Assembly (NCBI RefSeq): GCF_016900875.1
Contig: NZ_JAFEUM010000001.1
Coordinates: 124,001 to 188,000 of the forward strand
Length of the DNA: 64,000 nt
Origin: Vibrio ulleungensis
GTDB taxonomy: Bacteria; Pseudomonadota; Gammaproteobacteria; Enterobacterales; Vibrionaceae
Reading direction: 5' to 3'
Below are positions 35,100 to 43,045 of the stretch, piece by piece. The translations under genes and the position numbers were made by a program. Every line of letters starts with the position of its first letter. The first letter of the stretch is position 1. The notes beneath the pieces are model-generated. The model was not told the origin of the DNA and searched no databases. It saw nothing but the letters and a program-made list of their open reading frames with translations.

Positions 35100-35816
35100 C
35101 TATAATTCAGCGTTATGATAAACCTGCTGAACGTCATCACAGTCGTCCAACATATCTAAAAACTTCTGGAATTTTTCAGCGTCCTCACCCGTTACAGGGG
35201 TATGGGTTTGAGGAACAAAAGTGATCTCCTCAACATCCATGGTAACGTCAGCAAAGTTTGCCCCTAATGCGGTTTTCGTTTTGAAAAACTCGGTGTGGGG
35301 AGCAAATACAGTGATCACGCCATCGTCGAGTTCGATGTCAGTCACATCAACGTCATCCATCATCAGTGCTTCAAGAACCACTTCTTCATCATCGCCTTTA
35401 AACTGAAAGACCGCTTGATGATCAAACATGTGCGCAACAGTACCTGGGCTACCAATTTTTGCACCCGTCTTCACAAAGCATTGGCGAACGTCTTGGAAAG
35501 TTCGGTTACCGTTGTCCGTCAAACAATCAACTATCACACTTGCACCACCTGGACCAAAGCCCTCATAACGTGCCGGTTGGTAGTCTTCACCACCACCGCC
35601 GTTCGCTTTATCGATCGCTTTGTCGATAACATGGCCTGGTACTTGGTCGCGTTTTGCTTTAGTGATTAAGTGTTTCAGAGACAGGTTTGTATCAGGATCG
35701 CTGCCGCCATTCTTGGCTAACATGTAGATCTCTTTACCGTACTTTGAATAGACTTTGATTTTTGCGCCTTGTGTTTTCGCCATCGAGGCTTTGCGCACTT
35801 CAAAACTTCTTCCCAT
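35100..35816 (-). CDS. YebC/PmpR-family protein (YeeN-like)
   Basis: A 238-residue protein with the usual family length and motifs ([43 protein letters not shown]). The N-terminal [11 protein letters not shown] resembles YeeN rather than the AGHSKW start of YebC. Members are DNA-binding regulators and/or relieve ribosome stalling. The gene is monocistronic with its own terminator. Confidence 0.92.
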   Translation of the reverse strand: MGRSFEVRKASMAKTQGAKIKVYSKYGKEIYMLAKNGGSDPDTNLSLKHLITKAKRDQVPGHVIDKAIDKANGGGGEDYQPARYEGFGPGGASVIVDCLTDNGNRTFQDVRQCFVKTGAKIGSPGTVAHMFDHQAVFQFKGDDEEVVLEALMMDDVDVTDIELDDGVITVFAPHTEFFKTKTALGANFADVTMDVEEITFVPQTHTPVTGEDAEKFQKFLDMLDDCDDVQQVYHNAEL

Positions 35817-35927
35817 TTGGGGTATCTCTCATCTTTACATACAATGCGCGCATGATATCAAAACGCGCTTTAGATTGACCAGTCTAAAAATGCGAAGCGA
35901 AGCTCGATTTTTAGACCCACAAACGAA

Positions 35928-36134
35928 TTACTGCACACCTAACATCGATTTGTACTTACTGACGCTGCTGTCAAAAATTGCACTCTGTTGCGGAGACAGT
36001 TTTTGTTGAGCATCGCGAAGCGCTTCATTTCCTACTTTGCCATTCTTGATTTGCCATACGATATAGGACGCTTGTTTATCGAGTTCGATTGCGTTTTTTT
36101 CGTCGGCTGGCAGAAGCGATAGATTAAAAGCCAT
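35928..36134 (-). CDS. DUF3283 small protein
   Basis: A 68-residue protein beginning MAFNLSLLPADEKNAIELDKQASY. It is highly charged, mostly helical, and fits the Vibrio-specific DUF3283 family as I recall it. No signal or membrane segment. The function is unknown. Confidence 0.72.
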   Translation of the reverse strand: MAFNLSLLPADEKNAIELDKQASYIVWQIKNGKVGNEALRDAQQKLSPQQSAIFDSSVSKYKSMLGVQ

Positions 36135-36220
36135 ATGTTGAGAGTATCTTAGCTGTGAGTGTTAGGGAGAGAAGTTTAACACAAAATGAGGTGAGGGTAA
36201 CTGCTGCTCTTGATGCGGTA

Positions 36221-36233
36221 TTTACAGTGTAAA
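36221..36233. promoter_or_regulatory. parS2 site (ParB2-binding palindrome)
   Basis: Exact TTTACAGTGTAAA in the 198-bp gap between two small minus-strand genes, about 4.5 kb left of parA2. Confidence 0.88.
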
Positions 36234-36332
36234 CTGTACAACAAGATGTGATGTGTGCGGGGTGACCGAAACGGAAAACCAAGCAATGTTACCACTGCTT
36301 GGTGTCAGTTATAGACAATCACAGACATTCCT

Positions 36333-36530
36333 TTAGTGAATTAAACCCAATTCGCGTGCTTCTTCAATCGTCAAACCACTCTCTTTTATCTCTTGAAGCG
36401 CTTCGATACGTCGGCGAGCGACAGCAGATTTTACGCGTCGGTCAGACCGTGTTTTCGGCGTATCATCAACGGGTGTCCACTTTTCAGCAATGTTTGAAAT
36501 TTCGTCATGATTAATCGAATTGATAGACAT
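36333..36530 (-). CDS. small hypothetical protein
   Basis: A 65-residue protein, highly charged, with a C-terminal basic helix (RRVKSAVARRRIEALQEIK) and GLTIEEARELGLIH end. Its ATG has a reasonable ribosome site (TAGGAG). It resembles other small conserved gammaproteobacterial proteins in composition, but I do not recognise the family. Confidence 0.65.
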   Translation of the reverse strand: MSINSINHDEISNIAEKWTPVDDTPKTRSDRRVKSAVARRRIEALQEIKESGLTIEEARELGLIH

Positions 36531-36848
36531 GATTCATCTCCTAGTTAGGTTGTTTTCTCGAGTTATAGATATCAATACAACACGGCTTAGAAAAGCCGAT
36601 TAATCGCGAAATGTGAACTCATAGAAACTCTCACAATAAACCCTATTTACACGATGGATATTCGTTGCCCCCGAGTAAATTTCGCGATAGGTTTAAGAAA
36701 TTCGCAGTCGCAAATCTGAGCGTGAGCTCGGACACAGTTTACAACTTTGAATGTGTCGCAATTATGAACCTAGTATGACGATTTGAAGGGACTACAGTAG
36801 AGAGTACGTCTAGTCGGTTCCCTTTAATTAGCGTCCAAGGTGTGCGAA
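36531..36848. other. intergenic region with a spaced 10-bp inverted repeat
   Basis: About 318 bp between two divergent genes. It holds the perfect inverted pair ATCGCGAAAT (36603-36612) and ATTTCGCGAT (36679-36688), separated by 66 bp. The distance is too long for a simple terminator and suits two regulator sites. Nothing else is recognised. Confidence 0.45.
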
Positions 36849-37316
36849 ATGATTTCAAAGCCGTCTCTTAATAAAGAGCTGTGGCAAGAAGCCGTGTCAA
36901 ACTGGTATCAATCTCGGAAGCATGATCAAGTAGAAGATCTGTTACCGTTGCTGCAATCTCCTCCCAATGAAATTTGGGGGCCTGCTCTCTCGTCTTTCCA
37001 ACAAAAAGGGTTAACCTGTTGGCTCGATGGCTGTCTGCGTGCTCATCAACACTTTAGCTCAACCGGCCATCCGGACGACTCATACCAATACCTCAATTTT
37101 GCCATCGCCAAATTGCAACAAGTCGCCAGTGATAGCGACGTCGACATCGAAATTAAGACTTGGTGCGTGCAGCGTTTGGATCAATTGATCATATTGGCGT
37201 TAGAGTTTTGCAGCGAACAAGGGGATGAGTGGAAGCAGGAACAGTTCGATCAAATAGAGGCGCATGTAAAGTTCATGACACGCTATCCGTACAAGCAAAA
37301 AAATGGCGAGGTATGA
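36849..37316 (+). CDS. hypothetical helical protein beside rctB
   Basis: About 155 residues, mostly alpha-helical and acidic, with no signal or membrane segment. ATG 36849 is preceded by AAGG; a GTG three codons earlier is weaker. It converges on rctB, and its last codons overlap the rctB terminator hairpin. A protein at this place is plausible for Vibrio chromosome 2 origins, but I do not recognise its function. Confidence 0.68.
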   Translation: MISKPSLNKELWQEAVSNWYQSRKHDQVEDLLPLLQSPPNEIWGPALSSFQQKGLTCWLDGCLRAHQHFSSTGHPDDSYQYLNFAIAKLQQVASDSDVDIEIKTWCVQRLDQLIILALEFCSEQGDEWKQEQFDQIEAHVKFMTRYPYKQKNGEV

Positions 37317-37325
37317 AACCTCGCC
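37297..37325 (-). terminator. rctB terminator overlapping the convergent gene's 3' end
   Basis: An 8-bp perfect stem (37305-37312 and 37318-37325) with a 5-base loop. The A-run on its left becomes a U-run on the minus strand, so it fits rctB, whose stop lies about 140 bp upstream. It includes the stop codon of the convergent gene. Confidence 0.75.
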
Positions 37326-37466
37326 CAAAAATGAACTATGAATGTAACTTAATGAGCCAACGCTTCGGGTATTATGAAAAAGGCTGAACTCAACCACATC
37401 TTAAGTATTGAATTCGCACCAAATGTCAGCGTGTCGTCAGTTGCGTGCTAACCCAAGGTTAGACCC

Positions 37467-39464
37467 CTACCCTGCAATATCTTGTAACGCAATCATCACG
37501 CTTTCATCGTAATGACCATCAGCAATATTGCGACACACCTTGCGACGCACAGCTAACCCACCAATCAACTTTTCAATGGTCATGTGCTTGTCCTGATTGC
37601 TTTGCTGGAATAGGTCTATAACTTCACTAAGCTTATCGTACGAAATAACCTGCTCTCCCGCTTTTAGCCAATCAAGCTTCTCAATCAATTCTAAGCACTC
37701 TTGTTCAACTATCGAAGCTGGGTGACCAGTCATAGCGGACAAGGCTGTTATACTGCGTTCTAGCGCTTCTGAAGAGGTATACTTGGTCAATGTAATAGTG
37801 ATTTCTTCCGCATTTATCTCGACGAGGTGTTTTTTCAGTTTCACACGACGTCCTAAGCGGCCAGATCTTGTCGCTTTGCGCTGGATCGGTTCAAACTCAC
37901 CATCGATCACTTCACTCAATTCTTCCAGCTTTTTCTTCGACACAATTTCGTGACGTAATGGGTTTGGAAGTGTCGGCGCCATATTCCGCTTGCCCTGATT
38001 TTTCATCTTAGCGCGAGCGTACTTCAACACCTCATCGGCGTGGCACTCTATATCAAACTGATAATCTTTTAGTTTGAGATCAGACTCTATGGGCGTGATC
38101 GTTAGATGATAGCCCCACAGATTCACCTTGATCATGCTTTCAGTAACTGGGTCTTTTGCGAGGCGTTTCAGTTCTCTAATCATATCCATAGAGAATCGAC
38201 GCCACTCTATATTTCGACTGAGTTTTTGGTTCAACTCGCTTAAGGTCATGTTTTCACGGTACTTACGAGACAGTCGACTGCGGAAGAATGAATACAGTTG
38301 AAAGATCAACGAGTGTTGACGCAAGATCTCTGGTGGAAACAAAAAGAAATAATCTTTGGTGAGCAGTTCTTCGTAAAACGAAGGTTCCCACACCAAAATG
38401 TACAGATTCGGTTTGATCTTGATCTCACCAGTCTGACTTTCAATCGGAGCCTCTTCTGAGGCGGTGATCGTTCTGGCTAAAAAGCGGAATCGATCACTCT
38501 TAAAGCCCTCTGGCATGTTCTCACTGAGCCATTGCCCGGTTAGCTCATGCAATTGGAAGTCAGTAAACTCGATGCGATCAATACTGTCACGGATAGAATC
38601 TCGTGCTGGCCCACTGTCTTTCTTGCCACGAATCGACAAAATATCGGTGATATACAACGGAGTCTTATTTGGCGGCGTCTTAACATCAATGTGATATTCA
38701 TCTTTGTGATGATCGTGGTATTGCACCGTCAATGTAAACAAGGCAAACAGCGTCATCAGATCATCAACTGTCATTATGTTCTTTGACGAGCGTGTTTCAA
38801 TCACTGCACGCGTTCCGGAAATTGACACCAACGACTTTTGATAACTTTTACGAGTCCGCGGTGGCGCCAATGCTTGGTCAATGATCCCAGCCCAATTAGT
38901 CGGAGAAACAACAAACTGGTCGGCTTCATTGCGCATTGAAGGCGGCGTAGGTAAACCATGCTCTGTAAGCAACTGTTTATTGACGAGGTTTTGCGCCAGT
39001 GCCTTAGACTTTTTCTGCTTTTGAGTCTGTTTAGTCGACTCAGTATTCAGCACTTGAGTCCCCAAGACAGTAACCAGCTTTGACGGGTTGATGAATCGAT
39101 GTAGCATCGTTTTGCCCGCAAGACCTGTTTCAAACCTAACTGGAACTTGTTCGAATAAACCAACGTTGACCGCTGCACGAAGCCGTTGCTGTACCGCTGC
39201 TCGAGTCAGTTGCCCTTCCGTCGCATCAATAATCTGCGTTGTTGATACCAGGCCATCAATCGATGTCATTCCGTTTAGAGAAATTAAATTCAGTAATTCA
39301 ACAATACTCTTAGTCACACCCTTAAAGTGTTGGTATTGAGTGATCCAGTCGATCGCTTGGTCATTGATTTCAAATAAATGTCCATCCTTGTGACTGCGAG
39401 GTAGCTTGATTAAGATCTTTTCCGGTTTGCTCATTCTATTTGACTGACTTTGTAAAGATGTCAT
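37467..39464 (-). CDS. rctB: RctB, initiator of chromosome 2 replication
   Basis: A 665-residue protein closely similar to Vibrio cholerae RctB (658 residues as I recall it). Shared segments include LPRSHKDGHLFE, QYQHFKGVTKSIVELLN, NIMTVDDLMTLFALF, RIEFTDFQLHELTG and NMAPTLPNPLR. RctB binds the iterons and 39-mer-type sites of the adjacent origin, unwinds the AT-rich element and starts replication of chromosome 2; 39-mers also restrain it. The likely homologous start could be the ATG 10 codons later (39434). Neither start has a strong ribosome site. The gene reads away from the origin. Confidence 0.97.
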   Translation of the reverse strand: MTSLQSQSNRMSKPEKILIKLPRSHKDGHLFEINDQAIDWITQYQHFKGVTKSIVELLNLISLNGMTSIDGLVSTTQIIDATEGQLTRAAVQQRLRAAVNVGLFEQVPVRFETGLAGKTMLHRFINPSKLVTVLGTQVLNTESTKQTQKQKKSKALAQNLVNKQLLTEHGLPTPPSMRNEADQFVVSPTNWAGIIDQALAPPRTRKSYQKSLVSISGTRAVIETRSSKNIMTVDDLMTLFALFTLTVQYHDHHKDEYHIDVKTPPNKTPLYITDILSIRGKKDSGPARDSIRDSIDRIEFTDFQLHELTGQWLSENMPEGFKSDRFRFLARTITASEEAPIESQTGEIKIKPNLYILVWEPSFYEELLTKDYFFLFPPEILRQHSLIFQLYSFFRSRLSRKYRENMTLSELNQKLSRNIEWRRFSMDMIRELKRLAKDPVTESMIKVNLWGYHLTITPIESDLKLKDYQFDIECHADEVLKYARAKMKNQGKRNMAPTLPNPLRHEIVSKKKLEELSEVIDGEFEPIQRKATRSGRLGRRVKLKKHLVEINAEEITITLTKYTSSEALERSITALSAMTGHPASIVEQECLELIEKLDWLKAGEQVISYDKLSEVIDLFQQSNQDKHMTIEKLIGGLAVRRKVCRNIADGHYDESVMIALQDIAG

Positions 39465-39499
39465 TGTTCCGAGTACTCTAACGGGGATCCAAAGATAAA

Positions 39500-39640
39500 T
39501 AAAGCACTTATTATTGTTTCTATAATACTGATCTTATTTGATTAACTGATCTATATTGATAAATATGATCTAATGATCCGAGAGTGAAAACCGCTCTAAG
39601 TTATTGTATTTGATTGTTTTAATTTTTTGTGTGTTCGGAA
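39500..39640. other. AT-rich unwinding region (DUE candidate) with TGATC repeats
   Basis: A stretch rich in A/T next to the rctB start. It contains TGATC at 39529, 39547, 39566 and 39574. Published work on V. cholerae reports RctB binding to single strands of a DUE that carries ATCA-type repeats. The region also must contain the rctB promoter. Confidence 0.7.
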
Positions 39641-39642
39641 AG

Positions 39643-39763
39643 ATGATCAAGACGTTGTTGAAACGGTGATCAAGCTATCTCCGTAAGCATGATCATTTCT
39701 AATAGGAACGATGATCATTGGATTTTGGAGCCATGATCAAGCGACTTACGAAACGATGATCAT
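39643..39763 (+). repeat. six RctB iterons in tandem
   Basis: TGATCA cores start at 39644, 39667, 39690, 39712, 39734 and 39757, i.e. steps of 23, 23, 22, 22 and 23 bp, about two helical turns. Most units read ATGATCA preceded by a GGAA/GAAA-type flank and followed by AG or TT. Each contains a GATC Dam site, as required for RctB binding in V. cholerae. The second unit is GTGATCA. Confidence 0.92.
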
Positions 39764-39777
39764 GTATACGTCACAGG

Positions 39778-39786
39778 TTATCCACA
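39778..39786 (+). promoter_or_regulatory. DnaA box
   Basis: Exact TTATCCACA, 15 bp after the last iteron core of the array. DnaA also assists replication of chromosome 2 in Vibrio. Confidence 0.88.
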
Positions 39787-39848
39787 GCAGAACTGTGATC
39801 ACTGTAACTTTGCTTCTTTAGAGTCTCTGAATATAGCCAATCGGAACG

Positions 39849-40280
39849 ATGATCAAGACGTTGATAATGCCTCAATCGACACTGATTGCTGATTGTTTAC
39901 ACAACGGTCGATTGTCAGTTCGTCTTTATGACCTTCGTAACAGATAAATGCATCTTTTCGTTATAGAAATAGTCAGTTCGGAAGCTTGATCAAGAGATGT
40001 GTAAGATTATAGTGGAAAAATGAAGATCGGAATATAACCAATGAAGATCCGCTTTGGATCCTCTCAGCCCCCGCTGTATATAACATTGACCGTAATTTGG
40101 CTGATGATTTACATGCTTCCGATAGTTGCTCACTCTTGATCATCGTTCCGACTACAATGTCTAAGCCTCTTTCACTGCCCTACTCTACGCTAGCGCAATT
40201 TTTTCCTTGATCATCGTTTCGGTCGTCTGCATTTACATACAAATCGATCCGAAAGCATGATCAAGCATACCCTTGATCAT
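39849..40280. repeat. outlying RctB iterons of the control region (both orientations)
   Basis: Further TGATCA sites start at 39850, 39987, 40137, 40208, 40258 and 40274; a GTGATCAC palindrome lies at 39795-39802. Those at 39850 and 40258 have the ATGATCAAG form, while those at 40137, 40208 and 40274 read as the reverse (CTTGATCAT or CCTTGATCATCG). This matches the inc/rctA control region of Vibrio chromosome 2 origins. Confidence 0.82.
40083..40122 (+). repeat. 39-mer-like element, copy 1
   Basis: A 40-bp element that aligns without gaps to 40359-40398 at 30 of 40 positions by my count. The last ten bases (ATGCTTCCGA) are identical, and TAATTT is shared in the middle. It has no GATC, unlike iterons. 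This fits the inhibitory 39-mer RctB sites described in V. cholerae. Confidence 0.7.
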
Positions 40281-40358
40281 CGTTCCTATTCTCTTTGGTG
40301 TAGAGGTCATATGCTAGCGAGTACCACGCAGTTCGTTTCCAGTTTCTAAGTCAAAATT

Positions 40359-40398
40359 ACATCGACTGTAATTTATCGTATGTTTATTATGCTTCCGA
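40359..40398 (+). repeat. 39-mer-like element, copy 2
   Basis: Direct repeat of 40083-40122, 276 bp further right. Its left part overlaps an inverted repeat (AAATTAC 40354-40360, GTAATTT 40368-40374). It lies between the last iteron and the parS2 site, upstream of parA2. Confidence 0.7.
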
Positions 40399-40439
40399 AG
40401 TTATTGCACCTTGCCTATCGAGTAACGCATCGAATAACG

Positions 40440-40452
40440 TTTACAGTGTAAA
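40440..40452. promoter_or_regulatory. parS2 site upstream of parA2
   Basis: Exact TTTACAGTGTAAA about 245 bp upstream of the parA2 start, within the origin. It may also allow ParB2 to act on the parAB2 promoter or on origin control. Confidence 0.9.
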
Positions 40453-40696
40453 ATTAAGTGACGCTGTAACACTTTTAATCTGTGTCGATTAGAACATAAA
40501 GTTATTCAGAAAAATGGTGATGTTATGCTGATAAAATGTGCGTTTGACCCCATTTGTACCAAATTCATATCTCATATTGATTGAGCTAAAATTCAGTTTT
40601 TTGATACTATTGGTAAAAATTTAGAGGTGTGCACCATTTCGTTGTTTGGTTAAAGAAATGCTGTACAATGGATGAAAAGTTAATTGGGCATGTAAT

Positions 40697-41914
40697 ATGA
40701 AGCGACAGAAAACGATAGAAAACTTAGCTCGGCTTGCCGAGCAAACTCAGCAAGTTCAAGCCGATCGTATCGAGATAGTATTAGAAGAGCGCTCAGATGA
40801 ACATTTTCCTCCTATGTCCAAGGCATTAATGGAAACCCGTTCAGGACTGACGCGCCGAAAACTCGATGATGCCATTTCTAAATTGGAACAAGACGGTCAT
40901 CAGTTTACTAAGAATAATGCTAACCATTACTCAATTTCTCTCCAGGAAGCGCATCATTTGATGGACGCTGCTGGAGTACCCAAGTTTCACGAGCGTAAGC
41001 AAAGTGTTGGCAATAAGCCATGGGTAGTGAACGTTCAAAATCAAAAGGGCGGTACTGGTAAGTCAATGACCGCGGTACATCTGGCGGCTTGTCTGGCATT
41101 AAACTTAGACAAACGCTACAGAATTTGTCTCATAGATTTGGATCCTCAAGGTTCGTTACGTCTGTTTTTAAACCCACAGATCAGCATTAGTGAACACGAT
41201 AACATCTATTCAGCTGTCGATATTATGCTGGATAACGTTCCTGAGGATGTCACTGTTGATGCCGCTTTCTTGCGTAAAAACGTGCTGTTGCCGACTCAAT
41301 ATCCGAACTTGAAGACCGTTTCAGCTTTCCCTGAAGATGCGATGTTTAATGCCGACGCATGGCAAAGTCTGACTCAAAGTGACTCACTGGATATCGTAAA
41401 GTTACTAAAAGAAAAGCTCATTGATCGGATTGCAGACGACTTTGATATCATCATGATAGACACTGGTCCACACGTTGATCCATTGGTCTGGAACGCGATG
41501 TATGCCTCAAACTCCTTGTTGATCCCGTGCGCTGCAAAACGCCTCGATTGGGCTTCAACCGTTAACTTCTTCCAACACCTTCCAACGGTGTACGAGATGT
41601 TCCCGGACGATTGGAGCGGTTTAGAGTTTGTTAAGTTACTTCCGACCATGTTTGAAGATGATAATAAGAAACAAGTGTCTGTACTGACCGAGATGAATTA
41701 CTTGCTCCAAGATCAGGTAATGATGGCGACAATCCCTAGAAGTCGGGCGTTTGAAACCTGTGCCGACACCTATAGTACGGTGTTCGATCTGACCGCGTCG
41801 GACTTTGAAGGGGGCAAAAAGACATTAGCCACAGCACAGGACGCGGTTCAAAAAAGCGCATTGGAGCTTGAGCGAGTCTTACACAGTCACTGGCATTCAC
41901 TAAATCAGGAGTAA
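40697..41914 (+). CDS. parA2: ParA2 chromosome-partition ATPase
   Basis: A 405-residue Walker-type ATPase. An N-terminal DNA-binding region (about residues 1-100, with GLTRRKLDDAISKLEQDG) precedes the deviant Walker A QKGGTGKSMTAVHLA (about 115-130), a LIDLDPQGSL motif and an IMIDTGPH motif. This is a type Ia ParA as on plasmids and Vibrio chromosome 2. It forms dynamic structures that position ori2. The parB2 gene begins 6 bp after its stop. Confidence 0.96.
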   Translation: MKRQKTIENLARLAEQTQQVQADRIEIVLEERSDEHFPPMSKALMETRSGLTRRKLDDAISKLEQDGHQFTKNNANHYSISLQEAHHLMDAAGVPKFHERKQSVGNKPWVVNVQNQKGGTGKSMTAVHLAACLALNLDKRYRICLIDLDPQGSLRLFLNPQISISEHDNIYSAVDIMLDNVPEDVTVDAAFLRKNVLLPTQYPNLKTVSAFPEDAMFNADAWQSLTQSDSLDIVKLLKEKLIDRIADDFDIIMIDTGPHVDPLVWNAMYASNSLLIPCAAKRLDWASTVNFFQHLPTVYEMFPDDWSGLEFVKLLPTMFEDDNKKQVSVLTEMNYLLQDQVMMATIPRSRAFETCADTYSTVFDLTASDFEGGKKTLATAQDAVQKSALELERVLHSHWHSLNQE

Positions 41915-41920
41915 TTTATT

Positions 41921-42895
41921 ATGGCCATTAAAACATCTGAATTAAATGCCAAACTGTTCGGCAAAGCAAATAAGCGTCGAGTAACCAGTCCCGAGCAGGC
42001 ACAATCAGCCGCTAAGTCAAAGGCCCAAGTGATTGAACTGGCTGTTGCAGGGGAGGCCGCTGTAGAGTTTGAGCTGACCACTGTTGCTGCTTCTAAGATC
42101 GAGTCTGAAACGGTTGTGTTTGAGCAAAACGCTCGTGAACAGTCGTTTTTAAACGAAACAGCACTGTCGGATATTTTGACCACTCTTAAAGAGCACGGTC
42201 AGCAATACCCAGCAGTAGGTCGTCGAACCCCTGAGGGCAAAATCGAAGTCCTTGATGGTAGCCGACGTCGTATGTCGTGTATTTTGGCTAAGAAAGACTT
42301 CCTGATTTATGTTGCCGAAAGTATTGACGTTGAACACGCTAAGTTCTTGTCTGACGTGGCTAATGCTCATAAGCCATTGTCTCTTTACGAAAAAGGCCGC
42401 GAAATGCAAGCTAAGCTGGATTCAGGTGAAGTGCAAGATCAAAAAGGACTGGCCGAACTGTTCCAATGCAGTGAAGCGCTAGTCTCTGGTGCGCTAAAAG
42501 CAGCGACTTTGCCGGTTGAACTGTTGCAAGCTTACCCTAGTGTTACCGAACTTGGTCGTCCGACAGTCGTTAAGCTTCATAAACAATTCTTTGAGCTCGC
42601 TCCGTCGCAGCAAAAAAGAGTTATAGAGAAAAGTTTAACTGAGGCTATTGTCGATAAGCAACATGTCGAGCTGTCGAGCTTGACACAAGTGACAAAGGAA
42701 GTGACAGAAACTCTTCTCAGTTGGATTGGCGAACATGCGCCTAAATCTGCTGTGAAACCTAGCGGGAAGCAGCAATTGGTCAAGGGCCGCGCTGATTATG
42801 TCAGGAAGGGCAATAACTTAACGCTGAACCTAAAATCTGTTGATGAAGAAGTGAGTCAAAAGATTCTTGAGTTTGTGCAAAAGACTTTGTCTTAG
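41921..42895 (+). CDS. parB2: ParB2 centromere-binding protein
   Basis: A 324-residue ParB/Spo0J-like protein. The N-terminal ParB/Srx region contains YPAVGRRTP and EVLDGSRRRMSC (CTPase/ParB motifs). A central HTH follows (QKGLAELFQCSEALVSGALKAA), then a C-terminal dimer region. It binds parS2 sites, six of which are visible in this window, and stimulates ParA2. A terminator follows at 42932. Confidence 0.96.
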   Translation: MAIKTSELNAKLFGKANKRRVTSPEQAQSAAKSKAQVIELAVAGEAAVEFELTTVAASKIESETVVFEQNAREQSFLNETALSDILTTLKEHGQQYPAVGRRTPEGKIEVLDGSRRRMSCILAKKDFLIYVAESIDVEHAKFLSDVANAHKPLSLYEKGREMQAKLDSGEVQDQKGLAELFQCSEALVSGALKAATLPVELLQAYPSVTELGRPTVVKLHKQFFELAPSQQKRVIEKSLTEAIVDKQHVELSSLTQVTKEVTETLLSWIGEHAPKSAVKPSGKQQLVKGRADYVRKGNNLTLNLKSVDEEVSQKILEFVQKTLS

Positions 42896-42931
42896 CTGTT
42901 TAAGCGTCATCAGTAAAATGTCGAAAGATTT

Positions 42932-42956
42932 AGGCTGCCTAGTGCAGCCTTTTTTA
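42932..42956 (+). terminator. parAB2 terminator
   Basis: A 7-bp stem (AGGCTGC at 42932-42938, GCAGCCT at 42944-42950) with a five-base loop and a T-run to 42956, 37 bp after the parB2 stop. Confidence 0.9.
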
Positions 42957-43045
42957 TTGCCAAAGAGGCGTAGCATCTGCAAGAGTTGATAACACAGAAT
43001 GCTCACAACAATCATGACCACTCATAAATCTGCGTGTTACACTTG

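Larger units (their letters stand above)
39480..40690. other. oriCII: replication origin of chromosome 2
   Basis: A non-coding region of about 1.2 kb between rctB and parA2. From left to right it holds an AT-rich unwinding candidate, six regularly spaced iterons, a DnaA box, and a control region with further iterons, two 39-mer candidates and a parS2 site. The order DUE-iterons-DnaA box next to rctB matches the known Vibrio layout. I see no open frame of more than 60 codons in it. Confidence 0.95.

Noticed and set aside
35928..36530. The two small minus-strand genes as a toxin-antitoxin pair
   Set aside because: They are about 200 bp apart with a parS2 site between, and neither resembles a known toxin.
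39900..40350. A coding rctA gene as named in V. cholerae
   Set aside because: No supported open frame is visible. The region is better described as non-coding control DNA.
39600..40690. CRISPR-like array from the repeated TGATCA motifs
   Set aside because: The repeats are short RctB iterons with Dam sites beside rctB; there are no spacers of constant length with long repeats, and no cas genes.
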